Positions 16,688 to 24,429 of a DNA stretch of 64,000 nt are shown here, one piece after another (the stretch's first letter is position 1; every line of letters starts with the position of its first letter). The stretch comes from Streptomyces phaeochromogenes (GTDB taxonomy: Bacteria > Actinomycetota > Actinomycetes > Streptomycetales > Streptomycetaceae), in NCBI RefSeq assembly GCF_001418655.1, contig NZ_LIQZ01000011.1, forward strand, positions 1 to 64,000, in the 5' to 3' direction. The notes below the pieces were generated by a model. That model did no database searches. It was not told where the DNA came from and saw only the letters and a list, made by a program, of their open reading frames with translations. Made by a program: the position numbers and the translations under genes.

Positions 16688-17242
16688 TCAGCCCGCCGCG
16701 GCCAGGATCGGCGTGCGGCCCAGTGCCTCGGAGAACTGGTCGAGCACCTGGGTCAGTGCCTCGGCCGCCGCGGGTGCCACGGTGAGTCCGCCGTCCTCGC
16801 CGACCGCGATGTCCTTGTCGAGGGTGAACCAGCCCTGGACGATGTGCCGGGCGCCCATGGAGCTGAGAACCGGGCGCAGGGCGTAGTCGATGGCCAGCAC
16901 ATGGGCGGTGGTGCCACCGGTGGCCAGGGGCAGCACGGTCTTGCCGGTGAGGGCGTACTGCGGGAGCAGGTCGAGCAGCGCCTTGAGGACGCCGGAGTAG
17001 GCGGCCTTGTAGACGGGGGTGCCGATGACGATTCCGTCGACGCGGGCGAAGAGCGCGGTGGCCTCGACGATAGCCGGGTGCCTGAAGTCGGCGCCGAGCA
17101 GGGCCTCGGCGGGGATCGTACGGACGTCGAGCGGGATCACCTCGTGGCCCTGCGCGGTCAGCCGGTTGTCCAGGTGGCGCAGGAGCCGGTTGGTGCGGGA
17201 GGAGGCGGAGGGACTGCCGGAGACGGACAGGACGGTGGCCAT
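16688..17242 (-). CDS. NAD(P)H-dependent FMN reductase
   Basis: This 184-residue flavodoxin-fold enzyme reduces FMN for the monooxygenases around it. The phosphate-binding loop is 'SVSGSPSASSRTNRLLRHL' at the N-terminus, and 'IGTPVYKAAYSGVLKALLDLLP' is the conserved NAD(P)H:FMN reductase motif of the SsuE/MsuE group. 'GGTTAHVLAIDYALRPVLSSMGA' follows at ~residue 110. The start has an AAGAGG site before ATG 17242. It lies 57 bases downstream of the DszC-like gene and two bases before the next gene. Its position in the middle of four flavin-dependent oxygenase genes makes its role clear. MsuE or SsuE cannot be told apart here. Confidence 0.87.
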   Translation of the reverse strand: MATVLSVSGSPSASSRTNRLLRHLDNRLTAQGHEVIPLDVRTIPAEALLGADFRHPAIVEATALFARVDGIVIGTPVYKAAYSGVLKALLDLLPQYALTGKTVLPLATGGTTAHVLAIDYALRPVLSSMGARHIVQGWFTLDKDIAVGEDGGLTVAPAAAEALTQVLDQFSEALGRTPILAAAG

Positions 17243-17299
17243 GGGTCCTCTTTCGGGACGAGGGGCGCCTCCGTGCGGGAGGCGCCCCGGAGTGAGCGG

Positions 17300-18517
17300 T
17301 CAGGAGTACCAGGTGGGTTCGGGCAGTTCGCCCTCGAGGAACCAGCGGCCGACCTCGCGCCGCTTGTAGGCGACGGGGTCGTGGAGGGTGTGGGTGCGGA
17401 CGTTGCGCCAGAAGCGGTCGAGGCCCTCGACGGTGGCGGTGGAGCGGGCTCCGGTCACCTCGAAGATGCGGTTGCTGATCTCCAGGGCGACGTCGGTGGC
17501 ACGCGCCTTGACGGCGGCCACCCGGACCTCGAAGTCGCCGCGCGCCTGCTCGGTCACGGCGTCCGGGTCGTCGTGCAGCTTCTGACCCTCGGCGGCGACG
17601 GTGTCGGCGAGGGCCTCGACTGCCCAGAGCTTCGCGGTCAGATCGCCGTAGACGTCGATGACGTACGGCTCGTCGACCGCCCGCTCGTGCCCGCCGTGCA
17701 GCCACGACCGGGCCTTCGTCCGGGTGTAGGTGGCCGCCGTCTCCAGGGCGCCGCCCGCGATGCCGAGGTAGAAGCTGACGAAGACCAGCTGGATGGTGGG
17801 GACGTTGAGGGTGTTGTAGATCCGGGGCCGGAACTCCTTGTCGATGTAGCCGGCGGCGGAGGCCCACGGCGTGCGGACGCCGTCGAGGGTGACGCCGCCG
17901 CTCTCGGTGAGCCGCTGGCCGATGTTGTCCCAGTCGTCGTGGAAGGCCAGGCCGGGGCTGTCGGACGGCACGATGACGAAGACGTGCTGGTCGGTGCCTT
18001 CGAGGACGCCTTCGAGGACGGTGACGTCGGAGACCTTGCTGCCGGTGGAGAACGATTTGCGTCCGGTGTAGACGAGGTCGTCGCCGTCCTCGGTCACGAC
18101 GACGTCCTTGTCGCGCGGGTTGACGGCCCCGCCGAAGAACCACTTGTTGCGGGCGGCCTCGGCCTCCACGTGCTCCCACTGCTCGCGGGTGCCGACCAGG
18201 CGGGCGGCCCAGTTCCACAGGTAGTGGTAGCCGAGGAGCTGCCCGATGGAGCCGTCGGCCTTGGCGATCTCGCGGACGACCCGGTAGGCGGTCGGCCAGT
18301 CCTGGCCTCCGCCGCCGTGTTCCGTGGGTCCGAGCAGGGTGACGAGGCCGGCGTCCTTCAGCAGACGGACCTCGGCGTACGGGGTGGCGCCCGCGCGGTC
18401 GCGTTCGGCGGCGTCGGTGGCGAGGACTGCCGCGACCTCGGTGGCGCGGGTGATCCAGTCGTGGGCTGTTTCGGGGGTGGGGCGGGTCTGCCAGTCGGCG
18501 GGCGTGGCGGTGCTCAT
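17300..18517 (-). CDS. DszC/SfnB-like flavin-dependent monooxygenase
   Basis: This 405-residue acyl-CoA-dehydrogenase-fold protein resembles dibenzothiophene monooxygenase DszC/SoxC: 'LLKDAGLVTLLGPTEHGGGGQDWPTAYRVVREIAKADGS' in parts (LVTLLGPTEHGGGGQDW), 'LGYHYLWNWAARLVG', 'FFGGAVNPRDKDVVVTEDG', 'YTGRKSFSTGSKVSDVTVLEG' in parts, and the C-terminal 'NVRTHTLHDPVAYKRREVGRWFL'. It would oxygenate a sulfide or sulfoxide with reduced flavin. It begins 44 bases after sfnG and belongs to the same operon. Its paralogue two genes downstream is clearly related but divergent, so the two may act on successive oxidation states. Confidence 0.8.
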   Translation of the reverse strand: MSTATPADWQTRPTPETAHDWITRATEVAAVLATDAAERDRAGATPYAEVRLLKDAGLVTLLGPTEHGGGGQDWPTAYRVVREIAKADGSIGQLLGYHYLWNWAARLVGTREQWEHVEAEAARNKWFFGGAVNPRDKDVVVTEDGDDLVYTGRKSFSTGSKVSDVTVLEGVLEGTDQHVFVIVPSDSPGLAFHDDWDNIGQRLTESGGVTLDGVRTPWASAAGYIDKEFRPRIYNTLNVPTIQLVFVSFYLGIAGGALETAATYTRTKARSWLHGGHERAVDEPYVIDVYGDLTAKLWAVEALADTVAAEGQKLHDDPDAVTEQARGDFEVRVAAVKARATDVALEISNRIFEVTGARSTATVEGLDRFWRNVRTHTLHDPVAYKRREVGRWFLEGELPEPTWYS

Positions 18518-18560
18518 GCTGGGGACCTCTCTCGCAGTGCGGTGCGGAAGGAGCGGGCGC

Positions 18561-19697
18561 TCACGCGTGGGCGGGGGCGGACTCGGGCTCGGTGTCCGGG
18601 AGTTGGGCTTCCAGTTCGCGTACGAGGGGCAGCACGCGGCGGCCGAAGTACTCGACCTCCTCGTGGTAGTGGAGGAAGCCGAGCAGCAGGAGGTCGACGC
18701 CGAGTCGCTTGTACGCGACGATCCGCTCGGCGATCTGCTCCGGGGTGCCGATCAGCCCCGTACGGAAGCCGTCGTTGTACTGGACGAGGTCCTCGAAGGA
18801 GGAGTCCTGCCACATGCCCTTGCCGTCCGCGGCGGACTGTCCGGCCTGCTTCACTGCGGCGCCGAATCCCTCGACGGCCTCGCGGTCGGCGTGGGCGACG
18901 ATCTCACGGAGGGTGTCGCGGGCCTCGGCCTCGGTGTCACGGGCGATCAGGAAGCCGTTGAGGCCGAACTTCGGTGCCCTGCGCCCGACTTCGGCGGCGG
19001 ACTTTCGGACGTCGTTGATCTGCTCGGTCACTCCGTCGAAGTCCTTGCCGTTGGAGAAGTACCAGTCGGAGACCCGGCCGGCCATGGCGCGGGCGGCGGT
19101 GGAGTTGCCGCCCTGGAAGATCTCGGGGTGGGGGCGCTCGACGGTGTTGAGAGGCTTGGGCTTGAGGGAGAAGTCGCGCAACCGGTAGAAGTCACCGGCG
19201 AGTTCGGTGTGGTCCTCGGTCCAGATCTGGCGCAGGGCCTGGATGAACTCCTCGGAGCGGCGGTAGCGCTCGTCGTGCTCCAGCCAGGGCTCGCCGAGGG
19301 CGGTGAACTCGCCCTTGAACCAGCCGGATACGACGTTGACCGCGAAGCGGCCGTTCGACAAGTGGTCGGCGGTGGCGCCGAGTTTGGCGAGGACTCCCGG
19401 GTGCCAGAGGCCCGGGTGGACGGCGGCGATGACCTTCAGACGCTGGGTGGCGAGCAGCAGGGCGAGGCTGAAGCTGGTCGACTCGTGCTGGAACTCGGCG
19501 CCGTAGCTGGCCATGTAGCGGACCTGGCTGAGGGCGTAGTCGAAGCCGTTGTTCTCGGCGAGGACGGCGAGTTCGCGGTTGTACTCGTAGCCCCAGTCGG
19601 TGCGCTGCTCGATCTTGCTGGTGACCAGGCCGCCGCTGACATTCGGCACCCAGTAGGCGAAGCGGACGGGGTCTGCGGACGGGTTTTCGGCAGGCAT
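18561..19697 (-). CDS. sfnG: FMNH2-dependent dimethylsulfone monooxygenase
   Basis: The 378-residue luciferase-fold enzyme is the first enzyme gene of the operon. SfnG converts dimethylsulfone to methanesulfinate in the route from dimethyl sulfide to sulfite. Family features are 'FAYWVPNVSGGLVTSKIEQRT', given here as its core WVPNVSGGLVTSKIEQRT, 'YMASYGAEFQHESTSFSLAL', 'HPGLWHPGVLAKLGATAD', 'NVVSGWFKGEF' and 'IFQGGNSTAARAMAGR'. CAGGAGTT lies just before ATG 19697. Upstream are a hairpin region and a Cys-Cys leader peptide, so expression is probably set by sulfur supply. SsuD further downstream would take methanesulfonate on to sulfite. Confidence 0.87.
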   Translation of the reverse strand: MPAENPSADPVRFAYWVPNVSGGLVTSKIEQRTDWGYEYNRELAVLAENNGFDYALSQVRYMASYGAEFQHESTSFSLALLLATQRLKVIAAVHPGLWHPGVLAKLGATADHLSNGRFAVNVVSGWFKGEFTALGEPWLEHDERYRRSEEFIQALRQIWTEDHTELAGDFYRLRDFSLKPKPLNTVERPHPEIFQGGNSTAARAMAGRVSDWYFSNGKDFDGVTEQINDVRKSAAEVGRRAPKFGLNGFLIARDTEAEARDTLREIVAHADREAVEGFGAAVKQAGQSAADGKGMWQDSSFEDLVQYNDGFRTGLIGTPEQIAERIVAYKRLGVDLLLLGFLHYHEEVEYFGRRVLPLVRELEAQLPDTEPESAPAHA

Positions 19698-19728
19698 GCG
19701 GAACTCCTGTTGCGGGGAATTCAGACAC

Positions 19729-19803
19729 GCCGAATTCGGCGGGAGGCGGTGCGTCGCCGAATTCGGGCGGCGGAAAGCGACTCACGGCTTTACGGCAGCC
19801 GTG
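19729..19803 (-). promoter_or_regulatory. Repeat/hairpin region between the leader peptide and sfnG
   Basis: Between leader peptide and sfnG the minus strand holds a perfect 7-bp stem CACGGCT/AGCCGTG (19803-19783, loop of 7) and two copies of a GCCGAATTCGG palindrome (19767-19756 and 19740-19729). These may form alternative structures for attenuation. There is no T-run, so a Rho-linked mechanism, as shown for mycobacterial Cys leaders, would fit better. Confidence 0.5.
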
Positions 19804-19848
19804 GGCGGCGGAAGAAGAGGGGGTGAGAGGCGCAGCGGATCCGGTGGA

Positions 19849-19932
19849 TCAGGCCGCGGAGCAACAGGCGGCGCTGGAGACACGCGCAAGGTCGACATGG
19901 CGTCGCCGCGTGAGGTCCAGTCGCATCATCAT
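19849..19932 (-). CDS. Cysteine-responsive leader peptide, 27 residues
   Basis: The minus strand encodes a short peptide that starts MMMRLDLTRRRHVDLARV and ends AACCSAA before TGA. This matches the actinobacterial 'putative leader peptide' family found ahead of sulfur and cysteine operons, in which adjacent Cys codons near the end make ribosomes pause when charged tRNA-Cys is scarce. Three ATG codons stand in a row (19932, 19929, 19926). A TTGACG-N18-CACGAT promoter ends seven bases before the first, so the transcript is probably leaderless. It precedes sfnG by 151 bases. It is too short for ordinary gene finding but the match is strong. Confidence 0.85.
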   Translation of the reverse strand: MMMRLDLTRRRHVDLARVSSAACCSAA

Positions 19933-19939
19933 GTTCTCG

Positions 19940-19969
19940 ATCGTGGCAGCCGTCGGTCCTGACCGTCAA
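19940..19969 (-). promoter_or_regulatory. Promoter of the leader peptide and sulfur operon
   Basis: On the minus strand TTGACG (19969-19964) and CACGAT (19945-19940) are separated by 18 bases; the leader ATG begins seven bases further on. The stretch lies in the divergent gap shared with the LysR gene, where LysR-type regulators usually bind. Confidence 0.55.
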
Positions 19970-20069
19970 GGAATACCCGATCGGTCTCGCATCGCGGACC
20001 GGCGAATTTCACGAAGGCGTGACAGGGCAGCCCTTGAACAGGGCGGTGCGCGCACCACATTCTGCTGGG

Positions 20070-20990
20070 GTGCGAATAGAGCAGCTGGAATACATCACGG
20101 CGGTCACCCGACTCGGTTCGCTGCGCCGCGCGGCCGAGGAACTCCACCTCTCCCAGCCCGCGTTGAGCGAGACCGTGCGGAATCTGGAGCGGGAACTCGG
20201 GGTCGACCTCCTGGAGCGCAAGAGGTCCGGTGCGAAGATGAGCGCGGAGGGGCGGGAGCTGCTGCCGCATATCATCAACGTCCTCGACGCGGTGGACCGG
20301 CTGCGGGGCGCCGCGGGCGAACAGCACCGCATCAGTCGCATGGTGCGCGTCGGCACGGTGAACGCGGCGACGGTCCCGCTGCTCATTCCGGCCGTACGGG
20401 AGTTCCGCGCCACGCATCCGGCGACACAGGTGGAGGTCGTCGGCGCCCAGCAGTCGGAGATCCACCGGACCCTGCTGGAGGGCGGCTTCGACCTCGGCCT
20501 GGTGAATCACCTGGAGGGCGACGACGTTGCCGCAGACTTCGACTCCACGGAGCTGCTGCGCGGGCGGCCGGTGGTGTGCGTGCGGCCGGACAGTCCGCTC
20601 GCGTCGCTGTCAGTGGTGTCCGTGTCCGACCTGCTCGCCGAACCGATCATCGCGATGCGCTCCGGCTATGTGATGCACCGCTACGTCCACCGGCTGCTGG
20701 GCGACCGTGAGCCGTCCTTCTCCTACTCCACCGACGGCGCGGAGATGGGCAAGCTGATGGTGGCGGAAGGGCTGGGGGTCACGGTGCTGCCCGACTTCAG
20801 CGTGATCGACGATCCGCTGGAACGGCAGGGCTCGATCGTCTGCCGTCCGCTGGCCGACGACTCGACGCGCGTGCTGTTGATGCTGCAGCGGCGCAAGGCC
20901 GACTCCGTGCCGCGGGCCGCCCACGATCTGCACGAGGCCTTCGTGCGCCGGGCGGCGGCACTCGGGGGAACGGTGACCGGCCAGCCGTGA
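20070..20990 (+). CDS. LysR-family regulator of the organosulfur operon
   Basis: The 306-residue protein starts at GTG 20070 (VRIEQLEYITAVTRLGSL), the usual LysR beginning. The winged helix is 'GSLRRAAEELHLSQPALSETVRNLERELG' with recognition helix QPALSETVRNLE. The ligand-binding domain follows from ~residue 90 (RMVRVGTVNAATVPLLIP) with 'GLVNHLEGDD' and 'PIIAMRSGYVMHR'. It is divergent from the sulfur operon, the classic position for a LysR activator of its neighbour, comparable in role to CysB/Cbl/SsuR. The Shine-Dalgarno is weak (CTGGGG). The co-inducer cannot be read from sequence; a sulfur metabolite is likely. Confidence 0.85.
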   Translation: MRIEQLEYITAVTRLGSLRRAAEELHLSQPALSETVRNLERELGVDLLERKRSGAKMSAEGRELLPHIINVLDAVDRLRGAAGEQHRISRMVRVGTVNAATVPLLIPAVREFRATHPATQVEVVGAQQSEIHRTLLEGGFDLGLVNHLEGDDVAADFDSTELLRGRPVVCVRPDSPLASLSVVSVSDLLAEPIIAMRSGYVMHRYVHRLLGDREPSFSYSTDGAEMGKLMVAEGLGVTVLPDFSVIDDPLERQGSIVCRPLADDSTRVLLMLQRRKADSVPRAAHDLHEAFVRRAAALGGTVTGQP

Positions 20991-21050
20991 CGCGGCACGG
21001 GCCGCACTCGCCCCGAGCCGGCGCCCGCCCGTGCGGAATCAGTCGCGGAA

Positions 21051-21218
21051 TCAGTCCTCGTCGAGCCCCGGGACCACCACGAGGAAGGTGTCCGACTTCA
21101 GGTCCATCACGACCACCGCGGGCTCACCCTCGGCACGACGCCGTGCCGCGTACTCCTCCGCGGGCCACGATCCGCGCGGGGCTCCCGCGGGAAACCGCTC
21201 CAGCACCTTGGCGCTCAT
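21051..21218 (-). CDS. Small conserved hypothetical protein
   Basis: A 55-residue protein begins MSAKVLERFPAGAPRGSWPA and continues with 'EEYAARRRAEGEPAVVVMDL' and a beta-strand-rich end 'SDTFLVVVPGLDED'. I recognise it as a small protein common in Streptomyces but know no function. GGAGG lies ~11 bases before ATG 21218; an in-frame ATG seven codons upstream (21239) is possible. It has no signal peptide or membrane segment. It is convergent with the LysR gene and stands alone. Confidence 0.65.
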   Translation of the reverse strand: MSAKVLERFPAGAPRGSWPAEEYAARRRAEGEPAVVVMDLKSDTFLVVVPGLDED

Positions 21219-21402
21219 GACGGCAGCCACCTCCAGCATCGAACAACGACTCTCTTCTGGACCTCGTCTGCCCCCGATCTGCGAAGACATGTACCGGCGT
21301 CCGCAACCCGGATGGCCGCAGTGTCCCGGTCGGCGCATCCGTCGGGGCCTTCACGAGGGAAGTGATCAGGAGGGGGACACCGACACGGAAGGCTGAGGAC
21401 TC

Positions 21403-22935
21403 ATGAGCGGTGACGTCTCCGAAGGCGGGCTGCGGTGCCTGGTGACGGGCGCGACGGGATACATCGGCGGCCGGCTCGTCCCGGAACTCCTCGCCGCGGG
21501 CCACCGGGGGCGCTGCATGGCCCGCTCCCCCGGCGCCCTCCGCGACCATGAGTGGGCGGGTGACGTCGAGGTGGTGCGCGGGGACGTCACCGACCCCGAG
21601 TCCGTCGCCGGGGCGATGCGGGACATCGACGTCGCGTACTACCTGGTGCACGCGCTCGGCACGGGCAAGGGCTTCGAGGAGACCGACCGCAGGGCCGCCC
21701 GCACCTTCGGGGAGCGGGCCCACGCGGCGGGCGTACGCCGGATCGTCTATCTGGGCGGGCTCACCCCCGCCGGGGTGCCGGAGGCGGAGCTGTCGCCGCA
21801 TCTGCGGTCCCGGGCCGAGGTCGGCCGCGTCCTGCTGGACTCCGGGGTGCCGACGACCGTGCTGCGCGCGGCGGTCATCATCGGTTCCGGTTCGGCCTCC
21901 TTCGAGATGCTGCGCTATCTCACCGAGCGGCTGCCGGTGATGGTCACTCCGAGCTGGGTCCGTACGCGGATCCAGCCCATCGCCGTACGGGACGTGCTGC
22001 GCACGCTGGTGGGCGCCGCGCGGATGCCGGAGGACGTCAGCCGGGCCTTCGACATCGGCGGCCCCGAGATTCTGACGTACCGGGAGATGATGGTCAGATA
22101 CGCGGCGGTCGCGGGCCTGCCCCGCCGACTGATCGTGCCGGTACCGGTCCTGACGCCCCGGCTCTCCAGTCACTGGGTCGGACTGGTCACGCCCGTACCG
22201 AACTCCATCGCGCGCCCGCTCACCGAGTCGCTGCGCCACGAGGTCGTCTGCCACGAGCACGACATCGCCCGCCATGTGCCCGACCCGCCGGGCGGGCCGA
22301 TCGGCTTCGAGGAGTCGGTGCGGCTGGCGCTGCGACGCGTCCGGGAGGCACGGGTCACCACGCGCTGGTCGTCCGCCTCGGTGCCGGGTGCCCCGAGTGA
22401 CCCGCTGCCCACCGACCCCGACTGGGCGGGCGGCAGCCTCTACACGGACCGGCGCGAGCTGACGGTCGACGCCCCGCCCGAAGCCCTGTGGCGGGTGATC
22501 GAGGGCATCGGCGGCGACAACGGCTGGTACTCCTTGCCTCTCGCCTGGGCGGTACGCGGCTGGCTGGACCGGCTGGTCGGCGGGGTGGGCCTGCGCCGAG
22601 GGCGCCGCGACGCGACACGCCTGCGGGTCGGCGACTCGCTCGACTTCTGGCGCGTCGAGGAGATCGAACGAGGTCACCTGCTGCGGCTGCGCGCCGAGAT
22701 GCGGCTGCCGGGCCTCGCGTGGCTGGAGATGTACGTCGACACGGACGAGGACGGTGGCGTCCGTTACCGCCAGCGCGCCCTCTTCCATCCCCATGGGCTG
22801 CTCGGCCACGCCTACTGGTGGAGCGTGTCGCCGTTCCACGCGGTCGTGTTCGGCGGCATGGCCCGCAACATCGCCCGGACCGCGGCCAGATCGCAGCCCG
22901 CTCCGGCGGCCCGGCTCAGCTCACCCGGTGGCTGA
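21403..22935 (+). CDS. SDR-family oxidoreductase with C-terminal DUF2867 domain
   Basis: The 510-residue protein has an NAD(P)-binding Rossmann domain with 'LVTGATGYIGGRLVPELLAAGH' (glycine motif TGATGYIGG), an atypical-SDR body ('DVAYYLVHALG', 'GVRRIVYLGGL'), and from ~residue 345 a DUF2867 domain ('GWYSLPLAWAVRGWLDRLVGGVGLRRGRR' in parts; 'DFWRVEEIERGHLLRLRAEM'). The DUF2867 half resembles [11 protein letters not shown] lipid-binding folds. It lies 62 bases before the photolyase gene and such pairs recur in LitR-type light-response clusters. The substrate is unknown; a quinone or isoprenoid role is only a guess. Confidence 0.78.
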   Translation: MSGDVSEGGLRCLVTGATGYIGGRLVPELLAAGHRGRCMARSPGALRDHEWAGDVEVVRGDVTDPESVAGAMRDIDVAYYLVHALGTGKGFEETDRRAARTFGERAHAAGVRRIVYLGGLTPAGVPEAELSPHLRSRAEVGRVLLDSGVPTTVLRAAVIIGSGSASFEMLRYLTERLPVMVTPSWVRTRIQPIAVRDVLRTLVGAARMPEDVSRAFDIGGPEILTYREMMVRYAAVAGLPRRLIVPVPVLTPRLSSHWVGLVTPVPNSIARPLTESLRHEVVCHEHDIARHVPDPPGGPIGFEESVRLALRRVREARVTTRWSSASVPGAPSDPLPTDPDWAGGSLYTDRRELTVDAPPEALWRVIEGIGGDNGWYSLPLAWAVRGWLDRLVGGVGLRRGRRDATRLRVGDSLDFWRVEEIERGHLLRLRAEMRLPGLAWLEMYVDTDEDGGVRYRQRALFHPHGLLGHAYWWSVSPFHAVVFGGMARNIARTAARSQPAPAARLSSPGG

Positions 22936-22997
22936 CGCCCGACACCGCTTCCCTTCCCGTCCGTCCCCGCCCCGTCCCGGAATTCCGGAGTCATGCC

Positions 22998-24371
22998 ATG
23001 AACGTCTCGGTCGTCCTGTTCACCTCCGACCTGCGACTGCACGATCATCCGCCGCTCCGCGCGGCGCTCGACGGCTCCAGCGCGGTGGTGCCCCTGTTCG
23101 TCCGTGACCGGGCCGTCGACACAGCCGGATTCGCCGCTCCGAACCGGCTGGCGTTCCTCGCCGACTGTCTGCGGGACCTCGACACGGGACTGCGGGAGCG
23201 CGGCGGCCACCTCGTCTTCCGGTCCGGCGATGTCGTCGACCAGGTGTGCCGGGTGGTCAGGGAGGCGGACGCCGACGATGTTCACATGGCTGCCGGTGCG
23301 AGCGCCTACGCCCACCGGCGCGAGGAACGGCTGCGCACCGCCCTGGAGTCGGAGGGGCGCCGACTGCACGTCCACGACACAGTGATCACCGCGTTGGCAC
23401 CGGGGGCCGTGACCCCGGCCGCCTCGGACCACTTCGCCGTCTTCACGCCGTACTTCCGGCACTGGGCGCGGCAGCAGCCGCGCAACGTGCTCGGCGCGCC
23501 CCGAGCCGTGCCCGTACAGGAGGGCATCGGTTCGGAGGCACTCCCCCGGCGTGGGGATCTGTCCGCCCTGTCCGAGGGGCTGGCCGAAGGCGGCGAGAGG
23601 GAGGGCAGGACGCGGCTGACGGCCTGGCTGCGGAGCGGGATCGGCTCGTACGAGGACCGCCACGACGACCTGCCCGGGGACGCCACCTCGCGCCTCTCCC
23701 CGCACCTGCACTTCGGCACGCTGTCCCCCGTCGAGCTCGTCCACCGGGCGCGGAAGGCGGGCGGGCCGGGCGCCGAGGCGTTCGTACGGCAGCTCGCGTG
23801 GCGGGACTTCCACCATCAGGTGCTGGCCGCACGGCCGGACGCCGGCACGACGGACTACCGCACCCGGCGTGACCTGTGGCGGTCACAGACGTCGGCCGCA
23901 CGGGACATCGACGCCTGGAAGGAGGGGCGGACCGGCTATCCCGTCGTCGACGCGGCCATGCGCCAACTGCGGTACGAGGGCTGGATGCACAACCGGGGAC
24001 GCCTGCTGACCGCGAGCTTCCTCACGAAGACGCTGTACGTCGACTGGCGGGTCGGCGCCCGTCACTTCCTCGAACTGCTGGTGGACGGCGACATCGCGAA
24101 CAACCAGCTCAACTGGCAGTGGGTGGCGGGAACCGGCACCGACACACGGCCCAACCGCGTCCTCAATCCGGTCCTCCAGGGCAAGCGGTACGACCCGGAC
24201 GGCACGTACGTCAGGCGCTGGGTGCCCGAACTCGAAGGGCTCGACGGGGCAGCCGTGCACGAGCCGTGGAAACTCAAAGGGCTCGAACGCGCCGCCCACG
24301 ACTATCCCGAGCCGATCGTCGAACTCGCCGACGGGCTGGCCCGCTTCAGGCATGCCCGCGGGCGGGCCTGA
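22998..24371 (+). CDS. phr: Deoxyribodipyrimidine photolyase
   Basis: The 457-residue flavoprotein repairs UV-induced pyrimidine dimers with blue light. The N-terminal antenna-chromophore domain starts 'NVSVVLFTSDLRLHDHPPL'. The FAD/DNA domain holds 'TSRLSPHLHFGTLSPVEL', 'RQLAWRDFHHQVL', 'GYPVVDAAMRQL', 'MHNRGRLLTASFLTKTLYVDW' in parts and 'NNQLNWQWVAGTGTDTRPNR', which contains the tryptophan electron-transfer path. ATG 22998 follows CCGGAG by seven bases; a nearby ATG at 22993 is out of frame. It lies between the SDR-DUF2867 gene and the convergent LitR-like regulator, consistent with light induction. Confidence 0.92.
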   Translation: MNVSVVLFTSDLRLHDHPPLRAALDGSSAVVPLFVRDRAVDTAGFAAPNRLAFLADCLRDLDTGLRERGGHLVFRSGDVVDQVCRVVREADADDVHMAAGASAYAHRREERLRTALESEGRRLHVHDTVITALAPGAVTPAASDHFAVFTPYFRHWARQQPRNVLGAPRAVPVQEGIGSEALPRRGDLSALSEGLAEGGEREGRTRLTAWLRSGIGSYEDRHDDLPGDATSRLSPHLHFGTLSPVELVHRARKAGGPGAEAFVRQLAWRDFHHQVLAARPDAGTTDYRTRRDLWRSQTSAARDIDAWKEGRTGYPVVDAAMRQLRYEGWMHNRGRLLTASFLTKTLYVDWRVGARHFLELLVDGDIANNQLNWQWVAGTGTDTRPNRVLNPVLQGKRYDPDGTYVRRWVPELEGLDGAAVHEPWKLKGLERAAHDYPEPIVELADGLARFRHARGRA

Positions 24372-24406
24372 CGACCCGCCGCCGATCCCTCGATCCCTCG
24401 ATCCGC

Positions 24407-24429
24407 CGGCCCGTCAGTCCGACGGGCCG
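24407..24429. terminator. Bidirectional hairpin between phr and the MerR gene
   Basis: CGGCCCGTC (24407-24415) and GACGGGCCG (24421-24429) form a perfect 9-bp stem with loop AGTCC, overlapping the 3' end of the convergent MerR gene. Just before it, GATCCCTC is repeated in tandem (from about 24384). Confidence 0.55.

Noticed and set aside
16687..18218. Upstream two thirds of a 905-codon minus-strand open frame ending at 15501
   Set aside because: Only the last 394 codons (from ATG 16685) encode the acyl-CoA-dehydrogenase-fold protein; the rest is Arg/Pro-rich shadow of the FMN reductase and DszC-like genes in another frame.
14312..19697. Butyryl-CoA/fatty-acid oxidation genes from the two acyl-CoA-dehydrogenase folds
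   Set aside because: The C-terminal HTLHDP motif, the sulfur monooxygenase neighbours and the FMN reductase point to DszC/SfnB-type flavin oxygenases instead.
24384..24406. GATCCCTC tandem copies after phr
   Set aside because: Only two and a half 8-bp copies in a short convergent gap; likely slippage next to the terminator hairpin.
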